Assembly: GCA_036245805.1 (NCBI GenBank)
Contig: BTRK01000003.1
Location: forward strand, 43,638,044-43,702,043
Reading direction: 5' to 3'
DNA length: 64,000 nt
Source of the DNA: Pristionchus mayeri
Taxonomy: Eukaryota > Nematoda > Chromadorea > Rhabditida > Neodiplogasteridae
The notes beneath the pieces are model-generated. The model was not told where the DNA came from and searched no databases. It saw nothing but the letters and a program-made list of their open reading frames with translations. Shown here one piece after another: positions 54,230 to 64,000 of this stretch. The position numbers and the translations under genes were made by a program. Position 1 is the first letter of the stretch, and every line of letters starts with the position of its first letter.

Positions 54230-55159
54230 CAAGGAAGGTTCGCGGAACCATTGACGGAAGTGAAATCTGACTGAAAGAGTGAGAGAGTTGTCAGCTGAGT
54301 GCGGAAAGGTCCTCAAAAACGTTTATCTAAATAGAAATGTGCGAGTGCATCCCTATGGGGATGCGTATAACGCGAGGGAAAGCACGCAGTATCTGCGTCC
54401 GTCAATGGAATTGAAATGCAGTGTGAGCCCAGTATATACACGACGTGATTCAGAATGGGAGATCGAACGATGGACATTTCCCAAGTAAACATCTAGGTCA
54501 AATGACATGTCTGTTTCGAAGCATTTACTAGAAATGGAAAGCGATTGAATACCGTTCAAGCGAAACTATGGATGAAATGTTGTGGGCGATTCTGAGAGTC
54601 GGAGTCGAATGAAGTTTTATTCTCATTGTCATTTGTTTCTTTTCGTAGAATATACTCGATAGACACGCACCAATAAATTGATTTTTTGAACATGTGAACT
54701 GATGGTAAGAGGACTGAATTCAAAGTAAAAATTATTACTCACATACGGAAAAGTCAAAATTAAGTAGGCGACAATGGCATTACTTCGTTTATCAAACAAA
54801 ATTGCTCCAGAAATTAATTTATTGGCGCGTCTTGAGTACATTTTGGCAGATAATGGTTGTGAAAATTATTGACCACAGCATTCACGGATGTTTCAAAGAT
54901 TGCCACGGTGCTATTCTCTCAGTTTTGGTACTTCTGAGGCATCATTGCGCAGGCTATGCCATTCTGAGATTTCATAACTTGGTTCTCCTTCTCGATATCG
55001 GCCTGTAATATTCACTTTGCTTTCACTGATAAGTCGCCCTTAAATAGGTAATGATGCGTCTACTTCAGAGTCGTTTAGAAACAACAAAACGGAGTGGTGC
55101 AGTCCGCTTATGAATGATCTTGCTGCTAGGCACGAAGTAATTCTAGGGGCCACCTTTAC
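54230..55159. other. Intergenic spacer
   Basis: Includes a small hairpin (GCATCCCTATGGGGATGC near 54348-54365). Downstream of the PHR gene on the minus strand, a block KVAPRITSCLAARSF (about 55105-55155) may be read-through rather than an exon. No gene recognised. Confidence 0.4.
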
Positions 55160-56030
55160 CTGGAAGTAAAGCTCCGGAATCTGTCCCTTCTCGACGCTTG
55201 TCATGTGAGTAGTAAAAAGCGAATTGCGAAACTCGAAGACAACGCCGTCTGATTCCACCTGATTCTCGCCCTTGCTACGAACTACTGCTCGTATTCCTCT
55301 GAAAATCATCAGATTACATTCAATTAGCCATCTTTCTGAAAGTTGATCTACGAATTGCTCAAGATTTCCACGTATTTGGTGTAGTCTTTGTTGCTTATGA
55401 ATATGTACGCCCATGCACACGTCATCGAAGATAACATACGTAAAGCAAGGACACGAATGTCGTTAATCATTGCATACCCGACAGTAGCTGAGATGATATG
55501 CCAGGTGCCGGCTCGAATCAGCACAGGCTCAGGGAAGTAGATGGGAGTAATGTTGCCGAATGAAGGCACGATGCGAAATTCTCCAGTGTTGCTCTGAAAG
55601 AGTTTCAATTATAACCAATGTCAGTTGAGAAAGTCTTTGATAATTACCTGATCCGTAGTGGCAATGTCATCACTCTTGAACTCGTTACCGAAGACTCCGC
55701 GGCGACGAGAGATACTCACGCTGAAATCAGTTACAATTAATTAACTAAGTAATTAATCAATTCTTAATTTCTAACTAATGATTAGTGTGAAAGAAAGCCT
55801 TACTTTGCCCAGAATTTCTCTCCCGAACCATACAACCCGATTCCAAGAAGGCGAATGTCCCGAGAGGATTTGAACTGAACAAATAGATAAATTATGACAA
55901 ATATTTCCAATAAATAATTTTAATGCACCACACCTGAATTGCATCAACGGTCCTTCCGTGGCACATCCATTCGCGATTGACGGAACATCCGAAGCGATGG
56001 GCAACGGAATAATCGATAATAATCGTAGAT
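55160..56030 (-). CDS. PHR-domain protein (BTB-PHR type C-terminal domain)
   Basis: Five phase-compatible minus-strand exons: 55934-56030, 55804-55874, 55648-55720, 55478-55593, 55160-55298, about 165 aa. They read HRFGCSVNREWMCHGRTVDA, DIRLLGIGLYGSGEKFWAK, GNEFKSDD, FGNITPIYFPEPVLIRAGTW and EKGQIPELYFQ. The order W..G..D.I / I..GIGLYGS / F..PV.I..GT / GQIPEL.F is that of PHR domains, the C-terminal half of BTBD1/2/3/6-type ubiquitin-ligase adaptors, also found in PAM/Highwire/RPM-1. No BTB or BACK domain was found upstream; a mariner-ended element begins 380 bp away at 56411, so the 5' part may have been lost or displaced, or lies in unrecognised exons. The 3' end is not resolved. Confidence 0.65.
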
Positions 56031-56408
56031 CTGATGCGGTTCAATTATATTTCACGCTAATATTAGTTGCAAATAACAAAATTCGTATCGAAAGAAAAAT
56101 AGAGAAATGAAATAATCTGATAGAAACAAGAAGAATAGGGTTACTACTGAAAGAAAAATTACGCGCGTAAATACTTATTTGAAAGGCGTTTCTCCGCGTA
56201 TTCTATTTTGGTCCAGTTTAAATTTAAATATTCAGCCACTGGCAGTTATTGCTAGTATTCATTAAACCGACTCAAGCCCTACAAGTATGAGGAATGCCAG
56301 AGGGATTCATTCTTCTGTTCATCGAGAGAAGCCAAATGGAGGCCTGCCTAAGGGCTTGATTTACTAAATAAATCTAAAATAAGATTATGCATTTTACCAC
56401 TTTGATAA
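56031..56408. other. Spacer 5' of the PHR gene
   Basis: A weak minus-strand block, NLNWTKIEYAEKRLSN (about 56175-56235), could be another exon of the PHR gene. No start codon context recognised. Confidence 0.3.
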
Positions 56409-56410
56409 TA

Positions 56411-57669
56411 TTAGGTTGGTCATAAAGTTTTTGCCGATTATGACCATCAAGCATTCTTGTCGTTTTCTCCTCTCCCATCGTTTGTTGTTGACAATCGGCT
56501 CGAGTCTTTTAGTGATAGATAGGGTCATTTATACTCTCTTTAGCGCACACTATCATAGATCTGTCCAATCAAGAAAACAAATGCAGTAATGTCGTAAACT
56601 GAATGGGGCTGACCAAAATCATGTATTTTTAAATGCTCAGCATTCCATTGTCATTAGGGATAGGGTTAAATATAGACCACAGATGGAAAGTACGATGGAG
56701 ATACATCATACTGGTACTGTTAAGACTGATCAGACACGAGATGCCTATTAGAGATGAGTGAGTAATCCGAGTTTGGGTTTTCATGATGGGGGTCCGGATC
56801 AGGTTATGGTTCGCTGTATCTATACCAATGCGTTTCGCGTTTGCAAGTATCCATCAATGTAAACTACCTTGCCAGTATGTGCCGTAATCAACTTCGAGAG
56901 AGGATACGGCTCTTAATTCAGGAGCATGGTTCTTCAGCATTTAGGTACCCAATTTTGAACGTCGAAATTCACACTTTTGGCATGTTTGCGATAGCCCTGT
57001 GGTTTTAAGAGCAGTAATTTCGGCAAATTAATGCGCAAATTAATGAACAACTCTTGCCCCATCACTTATTAATTGGAAAGATTTTGGAGATCGCTACTTT
57101 TTCTAGAGCGCGCTTGAAATCCCTCAACATCAGTTTTTTTCGCAATTTCCGTCGAAAAATAGCTTTTCGACAAATATCGCTTTTTAGGTAAGAAAGCCGA
57201 TTGGGTTCTAAAATATCGATGTAATCGAAACTGCAGTAGGTATTGATTATAGCGCCCTTAGATAGGTGTCATCCTCGTCAATCCCCGATACAGGAAATTT
57301 GGTCATGTAAATTTTGATTTTTCTACTGAGTCCGGATTCATCCGTCTGTACGAAGGAAATAACGAATTCAGCAGCTCCCTCTTTTTGCTACTAGTGAGAT
57401 CACACCCCGGGCTTTTTAATAAAATTAGTGAGCTTCCTCTCAAAAAATCAACTATTAAGTGCCGCTATTTTAAAGGAAAGTTCCCTCGTACGCTTAACTC
57501 GATTTCTCATATATTAGACAGCCTTGCCCCTCTATAACCGTAATGTTGTAAACGTTGAACATGCCCCTATATAATACTTGAGGGACAACAGGAGGCGATT
57601 TGAGACAAGCAAAATATGCGAGCTGAAAGTTGGGGTCCGAAATCGGCAAAAACTTTCTGACCAACCTAA
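56411..57669. mobile_element. Mariner-ended nonautonomous element (1.26 kb)
   Basis: Ends TTAGGTTGGTCATAAAGTTT and complement (AAACTTTCTGACCAACCTAA), with TA at 56409-56410 and 57670-57671. No transposase motifs despite full mariner length. Confidence 0.85.
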
Positions 57670-57671
57670 TA

Positions 57672-58071
57672 GATACAATTCGAACGGTTCACAAAATCAG
57701 CTTGTTCTGGTCAAGCTTGCTATTTTGTGGAAAAATTCAAATGGATTTAAGATCGCGATGTAAGTTGAACAAATAATTCAAAATTGGTTAACTGATTTCA
57801 TGGATAGATATGCTATTGTTTGAGTAACTGCTCCAATCAAATCAAAAATATAAATAACATCAAGCTAATCATGGGAGAAGAATTGTTTCAATAGTTTCGT
57901 CGACATCAGACAACTTCCAACTCCCTTCCTCCTATTTTGAATATCATTAAATGTGAATGAGCATATTTTGAGGTTATTAGTTTCTACCACCAAGAATTTG
58001 CTTTTCATTAATTCCAAATAATCTTTGCGGTATTCTCTGCGGACCTGTTAAAGAGATATTATCCCGTTCTG
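57672..58071. other. Noncoding spacer
   Basis: AT-rich; nothing recognised. Confidence 0.4.
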
Positions 58072-58160
58072 AGCAATGGTCTCACTCTCTTCAGTTTGCA
58101 CGCTCTCTCGCCGGTCAGAGAGAGCATGCAAACTGAAGAGAGTCAGACGATTGCTCCCCG
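58072..58160. mobile_element. Hairpin MITE, GAGAGAGCGTGC family
   Basis: GAGCAATGGTCTCACTCTCT ... GTTTGCACGCTCTCTC / GAGAGAGCATGCAAACTG ... AGTCAGACGATTGCTC; a nearly perfect palindrome closely matching the core of the 15.1-kb copy. Confidence 0.75.
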
Positions 58161-58397
58161 TTCATATAAGATTCGAGCAATACAATAATTAGAGCTGTCC
58201 AAAATGTTCTCAGAGTTTCCATTTATTGTTCTTTCGAGTATGACGATGAGGATTCGTTGAAAAATCATACGTTACCGTCCGACAGGAGAGGTTACAATAG
58301 CTCAATGAACTATTAAAATACGTATTAAAATAAATGTATTTTCTGCATAACAACTTAGGAGTTGTTTCATTATTACCAGTGTGAGCATCACTCTTTT

Positions 58398-58862
58398 TAG
58401 ATCCTCTAACTGTGCGATTTTGAGTTTTGCTTCCAACCTATGGTGTGAAAACTGACAATTGGGTGGAAAGTCGTGATTTGATAAGCATTGATATACAATG
58501 AACAAATGTATTAATGAAATAAAAAATGTTCTAATCAATTTTATTCATAAATTATTATACATAGATATATCATAATTGTTCCCTGATATTACATTCTGCT
58601 TTATCATTAAACACTTAATTCCAATGTAGAGACCATAAGGCAAAAAACAGGCGACTTTTCCGCCACTGGGGATAAACAAGACACCTCGAAAAGTGAGAAT
58701 TCGTTATGTGCTTGTCTGCGTATTGTGCCACTGAACATTTCCTGTCCAATTTCTGACACAAACACGCTCTTTTTATGTACTGATCGAAGCTCGCATAGTT
58801 TCCATGAATTTGTCGAGTTGTTTGATCGTTCTGCAAGTTTCGTTCACAACAAGTAGCTCTAT
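58398..58862 (-). other. Exon-like minus-strand sequences, unidentified
   Basis: 58615-58862 reads a Cys-containing stretch (ERNLQNDQTTRQIHGNYA, RACLCQKLDRKCSVAQ), and 58398-58538 reads a signal-peptide-like leader (MIRTFFISLIHLFIVYQC) followed by a charged segment. Order and frames do not make one gene. They may be two small genes or chance ORFs. Confidence 0.25.
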
Positions 58863-59014
58863 AAAAGTAATACGCACAGGTTTCAATGCAGCGAGTTTAT
58901 TATGTATCTAACTATTATCACATTGTCGAATTATGAATTTCCTGGCATTTCGCGATGACAATTACAATAAATGAAAACAAATGAACCATCAAGAACAATT
59001 GGACGAACTGCACA

Positions 59015-60281
59015 ATGTTTCTAGTTAACTTCCTCAACCGAAATATTACCGACCCAATGCAGCCGATCTTTGAAATTATTTACGTGACTGAGGTAAATCA
59101 ATCATATTTGCGTATAAAATAATTTCTCTCCTCAGATTGTATTAATAATTCCCTCGGTGGTAATGGGAATCACGTTGATTCCACTGGCATTTCGAATGCA
59201 TTACCATTTCAATGTGAGCGTTTTCGATACTTGCGAGCGAGTATTAATTTACAGATTCGTCTTCGAATTATTTTTCTTTTCCATGGCGTTATTTTCCCGG
59301 TATCTCGAATTGTCGTTCTTTACGAGCAATACTTCGGACCGACACGTTAGTGAGCATACAACGGCATGGTTAATCAATAATGTGCAGTTGATCCTCAATA
59401 CTTGATCGTACGCGGGTTAGTAAATGAGGAGTTCCTAGGCCATTTCACGACGCTGTAAGCAACACATTGCATTTATTGAGCTGCACAATTCTCGTCAGGC
59501 CTCTGATAGCTGCATTTGATAGGCTGATTGCGATTAGGAAGTGGGCATGGTACGTCAAATATATGATAGGGATGGGTTCACCCGAAATTACTCATTCTGC
59601 GTGAACATTCGCCGATTTGGACGGGAGAATGTAGGGAGAACGCGGCGAGTTATTGCGAAACCATACCTTTTCTCTCCCTGAATTCCGATGCATTTCGCAA
59701 TAAATTCACATTTGTAAAGGTACGAGCGTGGAAATTTCGGTACTCTATTATTTTTCTTTCTGCAAGAAATAATTTTGACTGGAATTGCCAATTTCGTTGG
59801 CGCTATGCTGATTTTTGGTGAGACAAATTATTCCACCAGCTCAATTATTGATTGCAGATTTTATCAGTGACGTCCAAATTTGCATGTACTTTACGGTTAT
59901 TGTCCCGATTGGAGCTGTTGTAGGAACGGTAGCATGGACCCGCAACATAAACATATTTTAGGTTGCAAGACTAACATCTCAAATCAACAAGAAAGAGTGG
60001 GCATTAATCAAGAAAGGAGCCGAAATTAATCAATACTCGATTGCAAAATCATTTCAACTAAAGGAGAACGTTGCGATTCTGAAGGTGATTTTTAAATTCA
60101 AATTTGAAAATGATTTAAATATTTCCAGCTGCTAATGAATATAGCTCGACCACTGACCCTAGTCAGTCTTCCTGCAATGATATTCTATCCTGTCTACATG
60201 CTTAGAGACCACAACGCGTTCTGCCAAAATCGTCGTACCAGGCACTTTGTGTGCCCAATGAAACCCTTTCGGTCTGAATAA
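59015..60281 (+). CDS. Nematode 7TM chemoreceptor, Sre/Sra-like
   Basis: Seven exons: 59015-59092, 59136-59368, 59481-59549, 59720-59817, 59858-59928, 59962-60084, 60129-60281; phases agree, about 274 aa. The N-terminus MFLVNFLNRNITDP has an N-glycosylation site. Hydrophobic helices are visible: VLIIPSVVMGITLIPLAF, FVFELFFFSMALFS, CTILVRPLIAAFDRLIAI (end of TM3), LLFFFLQEIILTGIANF, YFTVIVPIGAVVG and LVSLPAMIFYPVYML. The segment NQYSIAKSFQLKENVAILK before the last helices matches the YS.S.xFQ.xEN motif of Sra/Sre superfamily receptors. It is shorter than usual (about 340), so an exon may be missed between exons 2 and 3 or at the 3' end. Probable G-protein-coupled olfactory receptor in sensory neurons. 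No disabling mutation seen. Confidence 0.7.
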
Positions 60282-60428
60282 GACCATGCTGTGTCATTTA
60301 AAACTATATTTTAACTCTGCAAAGAATTATTATCTGAAAACCTTGCACTCGGGAATATGTGAAAAATGAACAAGTCATCAAGTTCACTCATCATTCAGTT
60401 TTGATCTCGCTATAGCAACTGTCCATTT

Positions 60429-60500
60429 GGTGTGATGGTAGAGGTCTACCTCTTGTGCCCGGATCCTTCAGGTTCGAATCCCCTCTATTGAAATATGTTT
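60429..60500 (+). other. tRNA-like sequence with perfect B box
   Basis: TGGTGTGATGGTAGAGG (A-box-like) and GGTTCGAATCC (perfect B box) at tRNA spacing, but the acceptor and anticodon stems do not pair well. Likely a tRNA pseudogene or SINE head, not inside a visible TIR element. Confidence 0.45.
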
Positions 60501-61848
60501 GCACTTTTTTGCAATTTTTTAATAAAATCTGGCAAACGTTCCGACAGTTCGGAAAAACATCCTTCCGTTTTCCAATTTTGTACGATGTTTCTTACCGATA
60601 CGAACTACAAACTGCGAGTGGAGCAGCTGCACACTAGTATAATGACCCATTTTACGTCTATACATGGCCTTAAAGGAATCTTGTAGTCCCAAAGTTTAAT
60701 TTTTAAAACGTTCTGTAATTTTGAATATCGACTGTGATAATCGACTCAAAACAACTTTGTAGACAATTTTCGTGTCTTTGTGGTGTGAGGCAAAGGCAAA
60801 GGGGTGATAATAAAATATATTTATTTACTTTAATTTACAAGGGAAACACGAAGTAAATGGTAGATCACAAGAAAGGAATGGGGTTGTTTACGTGACTATT
60901 GATTGGTTGGAAAAAGATTGAGAAAGATTGAAGTACCTTTATGAGGTCTTGAATCCTTGGATACCCGACGCCTTGTGGAGGTCGTCAGTGAGTGGATGGG
61001 AGGAGTGCTGTTGATGATACCCGAACGACTCGCGGAATCGTCCTGAGTGATGAAATGATGATAATGGGAAAAGGTGGATGGAACGAGTGAAAGGTGTGAC
61101 CGCACGCAAGTAAAGCAATGCAATGATGATGAGAATTAGGCAAGTGAGCCTAGTGAATGGTTGAAGAAGAAAAAGAAAGCGACGTAAAAGCGACGTGAGC
61201 TTCGCCGAGCTTCACCCTTTTCTCACCAAGAAAAATCATCGCGAGTCGCGGCCGTTTTTATGACGCTCATGAAGGCGGAACATATTGGAATGGCTTCGAG
61301 GAACGCGGGAAAGTTCAAATAAATAGAAGGGAAGAAAAAAGGCGCCGAGAGGCCGCGGCGAACTTGGCTACAGTATGACTGCGTTATGGAGAGTGAATCG
61401 TAAAATGAATATATATATTTTTTTTGGAATGATTATTTATTTTGATTATTTTGTGAATGAATTGTAGTAGCGAAGTGACATTTCGCTATAAACTTATTAA
61501 ACACAAAAAATAATAAAAATACTATTTTTGTTAAAATTGACTTTAAAAATGGCGAATTTAAAAACATTCTTCTGCAGCGGATGGGTATAAAATTACGGTA
61601 GAAATCTAGCTGTTTGCGACCTAGCGGCAAGAGTCAGTCACGGCGGCGGCGTCGTATCTTCTGCGGTTTCTTCGACGTTTTCTGTTGTTTTCATTCATTT
61701 ATTGCGTTTAATGGTCGTAACACATGAAGTAGATTAGTTCCGCTTTCTGTTTATGCACTCAAATGAACCTGTGATGCGTTTTTTATGTTATTGAACCGCA
61801 TTCTGATTTTCACTGCCGATCGTTTACATCGCGGCCGACGCGAGCAAG
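60501..61848. other. Intergenic region
   Basis: AT-rich with a GC-richer patch at 61190-61370. No exon was supported on either strand; a few TATATA and T-run stretches near 61408-61425. Confidence 0.4.
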
Positions 61849-61907
61849 ACCTAGACAGGCGGCGGATAGGGAGCCATGCTCCCTCCGCCGCCTGTCTAGG
61901 CCCCCAT
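61849..61907. repeat. GC-rich hairpin
   Basis: CCTAGACAGGCGGCGGATAG / CCGCCGCCTGTCTAGG flank GGAGCCATGCTCC; stem of more than 20 bp. It lies about 35 bp before the PITP exon acceptor. Confidence 0.8.
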
Positions 61908-61944
61908 GATATGCTCCCATCCACTTATAGATCTCTTTTTGCAG

Positions 61945-62238
61945 CTGCTGAAAGCGAGCCGTTCGCGGACCACGCACTCTTCAACGGCTCGTACGACCGC
62001 GGCCAGTACACGCACAAGATCTACCACCTCCAGTCGAAGGCCAGTGCTAATGAGCCATTGATTGTTAAAATTTAATCGGTAAATTAATAAGTTTTAATTG
62101 TTTTAGGCCCCGCAATATCGCGCCCAAGGGCTCGCTGGCGATCCACGAGGAGGCCTGGAACGCCTACCCGTACTGCCGGACGGTGCTGACGAACCCCGAC
62201 TACATGAAGGACAACTTCTTCGTCAAGGTCGAGACCCG
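61945..62238 (+). pseudogene. Phosphatidylinositol transfer protein fragment, copy 1
   Basis: Exon-like 61945-62044 reads AESEPFADHALFNGSYDRG followed by QYTHKIYHLQSK; exon 62107-62238 reads [20 protein letters not shown] and then [15 protein letters not shown]. These are highly conserved blocks of class I PITPs (START-like lipid transfer fold), between the N-terminal strands and the ET motif. No start exon and no C-terminal two thirds of the protein are found here. The frame is open and splice-like sites are present, so it may be part of a real but rearranged gene. Confidence 0.75.
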
Positions 62239-62629
62239 GTACGTTCCCCATCTAACATTTATATATAACATCGGGTACCCGGAATACTTCGGTGTTTGAT
62301 TAGCCAGCCACATAGGGGACCTGAGTCAATCGATAGTTGACGAGGGAAGAGGTGAAGGGAGGAGGAGAGGGCATTGATCTACCCCTCCCCCGTCCCCACT
62401 ATTTCCCCGTTCGTCCCTCTCCCGCCTTTCGCGGGAGCACGTACTCATAATGCTTCCTTCCATCGGCGCGCGTCTCTGAATTACTTTCCGAATCGCATTA
62501 TATTTCTGTCGCGTTTCCCATAGACGCATTTTTCGTAATTATGTAATTACGCGCCTCCGTTGCTTGTTTGCGTTTCTCATCCATCCAGGCATGATCTGCT
62601 CACATCCACTTATTGATCTCTTTTTGCAG

Positions 62630-62958
62630 CTGCTGAAAAAATGAGCCGTTCGCGAACCACGCGCTCTTCAACGGCTCGTACGACCGCGGCCAGTACACGC
62701 ACAAGATCTCCAGTCGAAGGCCAGTAATAATTAGTCGTTAAGTAGTGCTTATTTATCGATAAATCAATATCTTAAATCAATAGAATTGTTCAGGTCCCGC
62801 GCGCTGATCCTCAAGGCGCCCAAGGGATCGCTGACGATCCACGAGGAGGCCTACCCCTACTGCCGGGCGGTGCTGACGAACCCCGACTACATGAAGGACA
62901 ACTTCTTCGTCAAGGTCGAGACCATCCACCTGCCGACCGAGGAACGACCGAGAATGTG
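62630..62958 (+). pseudogene. Phosphatidylinositol transfer protein fragment, copy 2
   Basis: Tandem duplicate of copy 1 about 685 bp downstream. The first exon has acquired an out-of-frame change (CTGCTGAAAAAATGAGCC) and lost the IYHL codons. The second (from 62794) reads [20 protein letters not shown], lacking the WNA residues, then the [13 protein letters not shown] block and stops near 62956. More degenerate than copy 1, but it extends further (IHLP). Confidence 0.75.
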
Positions 62959-63520
62959 AGTGATAATTTGAATAAACTATAATGCGTTACTAGAGTGCTG
63001 TTTCGGGTGTAGTTCTTGAACGATCCACACAGTACCCGCCAACGTGTGTTGTCACACTACTTGATGAATACTAAAAAATAAAAACAAATAGTATCAAGGC
63101 TAGAGTATAGTATAACTGAAGTCACATGAGAGTTTCAAAGACGCCTTCTGTATCATATTCCCATCTCTAAGTGTCAAAAAAGGTAAAAAAGGCGATGTAG
63201 TGCGGTGAGGCCGACTACTGCTAGGACTGCGTATCCCTGCTGTCCAAAGTGTACCACCGACTGCTCTACAAGTACCACCGCAAGGTTCGTGCTTCGGGCG
63301 GTTCATTTATGAGGGTTCGATGAAACATGAAAGTGGTTCACGAGCTATCACTGCGAAGGACACGTGGCATTGTTTTTGAATATTGATTTACAATCACCCT
63401 CCTTCACGCCTTTGCCTAGGTCGCCTGTTAATTCACATTCATCGTCCATTCACGACTGCTCGCTCTAGAAAAAAGGTTCATGATTGCTCACCCTCTCACC
63501 TTACTGTAATGTCGATTCAG
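62959..63520. other. Spacer with weak exon-like block
   Basis: 63200-63285 reads CVSLLSKVYHRLLYKYHRK after a broken frame; significance unclear. Otherwise noncoding. Confidence 0.3.
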
Positions 63521-63810
63521 ATGGCTGGCGATAAGCAGAAGAAGGGATCTCATCTGGTCGCCGGAGGCACGATCGTGGGCGTGCTGGTGCTGCTGATGGC
63601 GGCAGCTCTCTACCGACCCCTCCCGAGAAGGTACGGTAGATGTAGATGAGGATCATTGCAAAGTGCTTGTAGTTGGAGATCTGCACGATGTTCACAAAGG
63701 GGTGATTACATAGGCTGAATAGCATCACTTCAGATGGCCAAGTCTACGATCGACAAGGTGGCGATGCACATCATCGAGCCCGTGCTTCGAATCTCCTACT
63801 ACTATCCGGT
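63521..63810 (+). CDS. Possible 5' exons of a type II membrane protein (AADAC/NCEH1-like?)
   Basis: Exon 63521-63630 encodes MAGDKQKKGSHLVAG and a single hydrophobic helix (TIVGVLVLLMAAALY) followed by PLP, a signal-anchor layout. A second exon, 63734-63809, reads AKSTIDKVAMHIIEPVLRIS and YYYP up to GTGAGT. The order anchor-YxPLP-...-EP.LR is reminiscent of arylacetamide deacetylase/NCEH1-type esterases. The phases of the two exons do not match as drawn, so either a border is wrong or the gene is damaged. The rest lies outside the window. Confidence 0.3.
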
Positions 63811-63855
63811 GAGTTTGGGTTGTGACCATACCTGTCCAGCACTGACGACGTTTTG

Positions 63856-63993
63856 GTAGTCAAAAAAAATCGGCGTTGTAATTTTATACGTTGTACGTTT
63901 ATGTTTATACGTTTATACGTTTATACGGTTACGTTTATACGTTGTATACGTTGTAATTTTGCTCAATCTGGTAGTCAAAAAAAATCGGCGTTC
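63856..63993. repeat. GTTTATAC minisatellite between direct repeats
   Basis: TGGTAGTCAAAAAAAATCGG occurs at 63856 and again near 63970; between them are about ten imperfect TTATACGT/GTTTATAC octamers. Confidence 0.85.
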
Positions 63994-64000
63994 ATGGTCG

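Overview
The window looks like nematode nuclear DNA. Introns are very short (many 30-70 nt, GT-AG). The repeats are Tc1/mariner and PIF/Harbinger-type elements, RTE-type LINEs and many palindromic MITEs, and the host genes belong to typical nematode or animal families (nematode-type chemoreceptor, PHR domain, PITP, uS8). The dispersed motif TACCGTA/TACGGTA and the compact introns would suit a diplogastrid such as Pristionchus, but that placement is inference. Most of the 64 kb is repeats and decaying gene copies; host genes are sparse.

Layout. 0-1.7 kb: the 3' part of an unidentified six-exon gene. 1.9-4.8 kb: an RTE-type LINE with one frameshift. 5.1-6.3 kb: a nine-exon gene for a secreted precursor in which seven consecutive exons each begin with a Lys-Arg-Glu cleavage-like module (locus A); degenerate paralogues lie at 24.5-25.4 kb (B) and 46.2-46.8 kb (C). 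6.7-8.3 kb: three MITEs, one holding a tRNA-like sequence. 8.3-14.6 kb: a complete 6,250-bp DNA transposon with TA target duplications and nearly identical 676-bp inverted repeats. It carries a DD34E Tc1-type transposase gene, a divergently transcribed BEN-domain gene, and two exons of ribosomal protein uS8 (rps-22). 15.3-23.4 kb: a second Tc1-type transposase remnant and a second BEN-domain gene, again divergent, pushed apart by a MITE and an RTE element that itself holds a PIF/Harbinger-like insertion. 25.5-32.9 kb: giant palindromes and a mariner-ended element. 33.6-35.6 kb: a secreted, probably GPI-anchored protein gene. 37.0-38.3 kb: a near-complete mariner. 38.5-45.6 kb: a duplicated gene fragment, more mariner-ended elements, and a 393-bp higher-order tandem array whose units carry a perfect hairpin. 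46-56 kb: locus C, paralogous membrane-protein fragments and a PHR-domain gene. 59-60.3 kb: a seven-exon 7TM chemoreceptor. 61.9-63.8 kb: duplicated PITP gene fragments and a possible type II membrane esterase start.

The strongest novelty is the BEN-plus-transposase transposon. The intact copy and the rearranged second copy share one arrangement: divergent BEN and Tc1-type transposase genes, an N-terminal domain of about 65 residues, a Pro/Ser-rich linker, a coiled coil, and a BEN domain split by a phase-0 intron at the same place. This suggests that the BEN protein is a standing partner of this transposon lineage rather than a chance passenger. The second novelty is the exon-modular precursor family, in which whole exon-plus-intron units appear to have been copied. 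No tool was run; all assignments come from reading the translations and repeats by eye.
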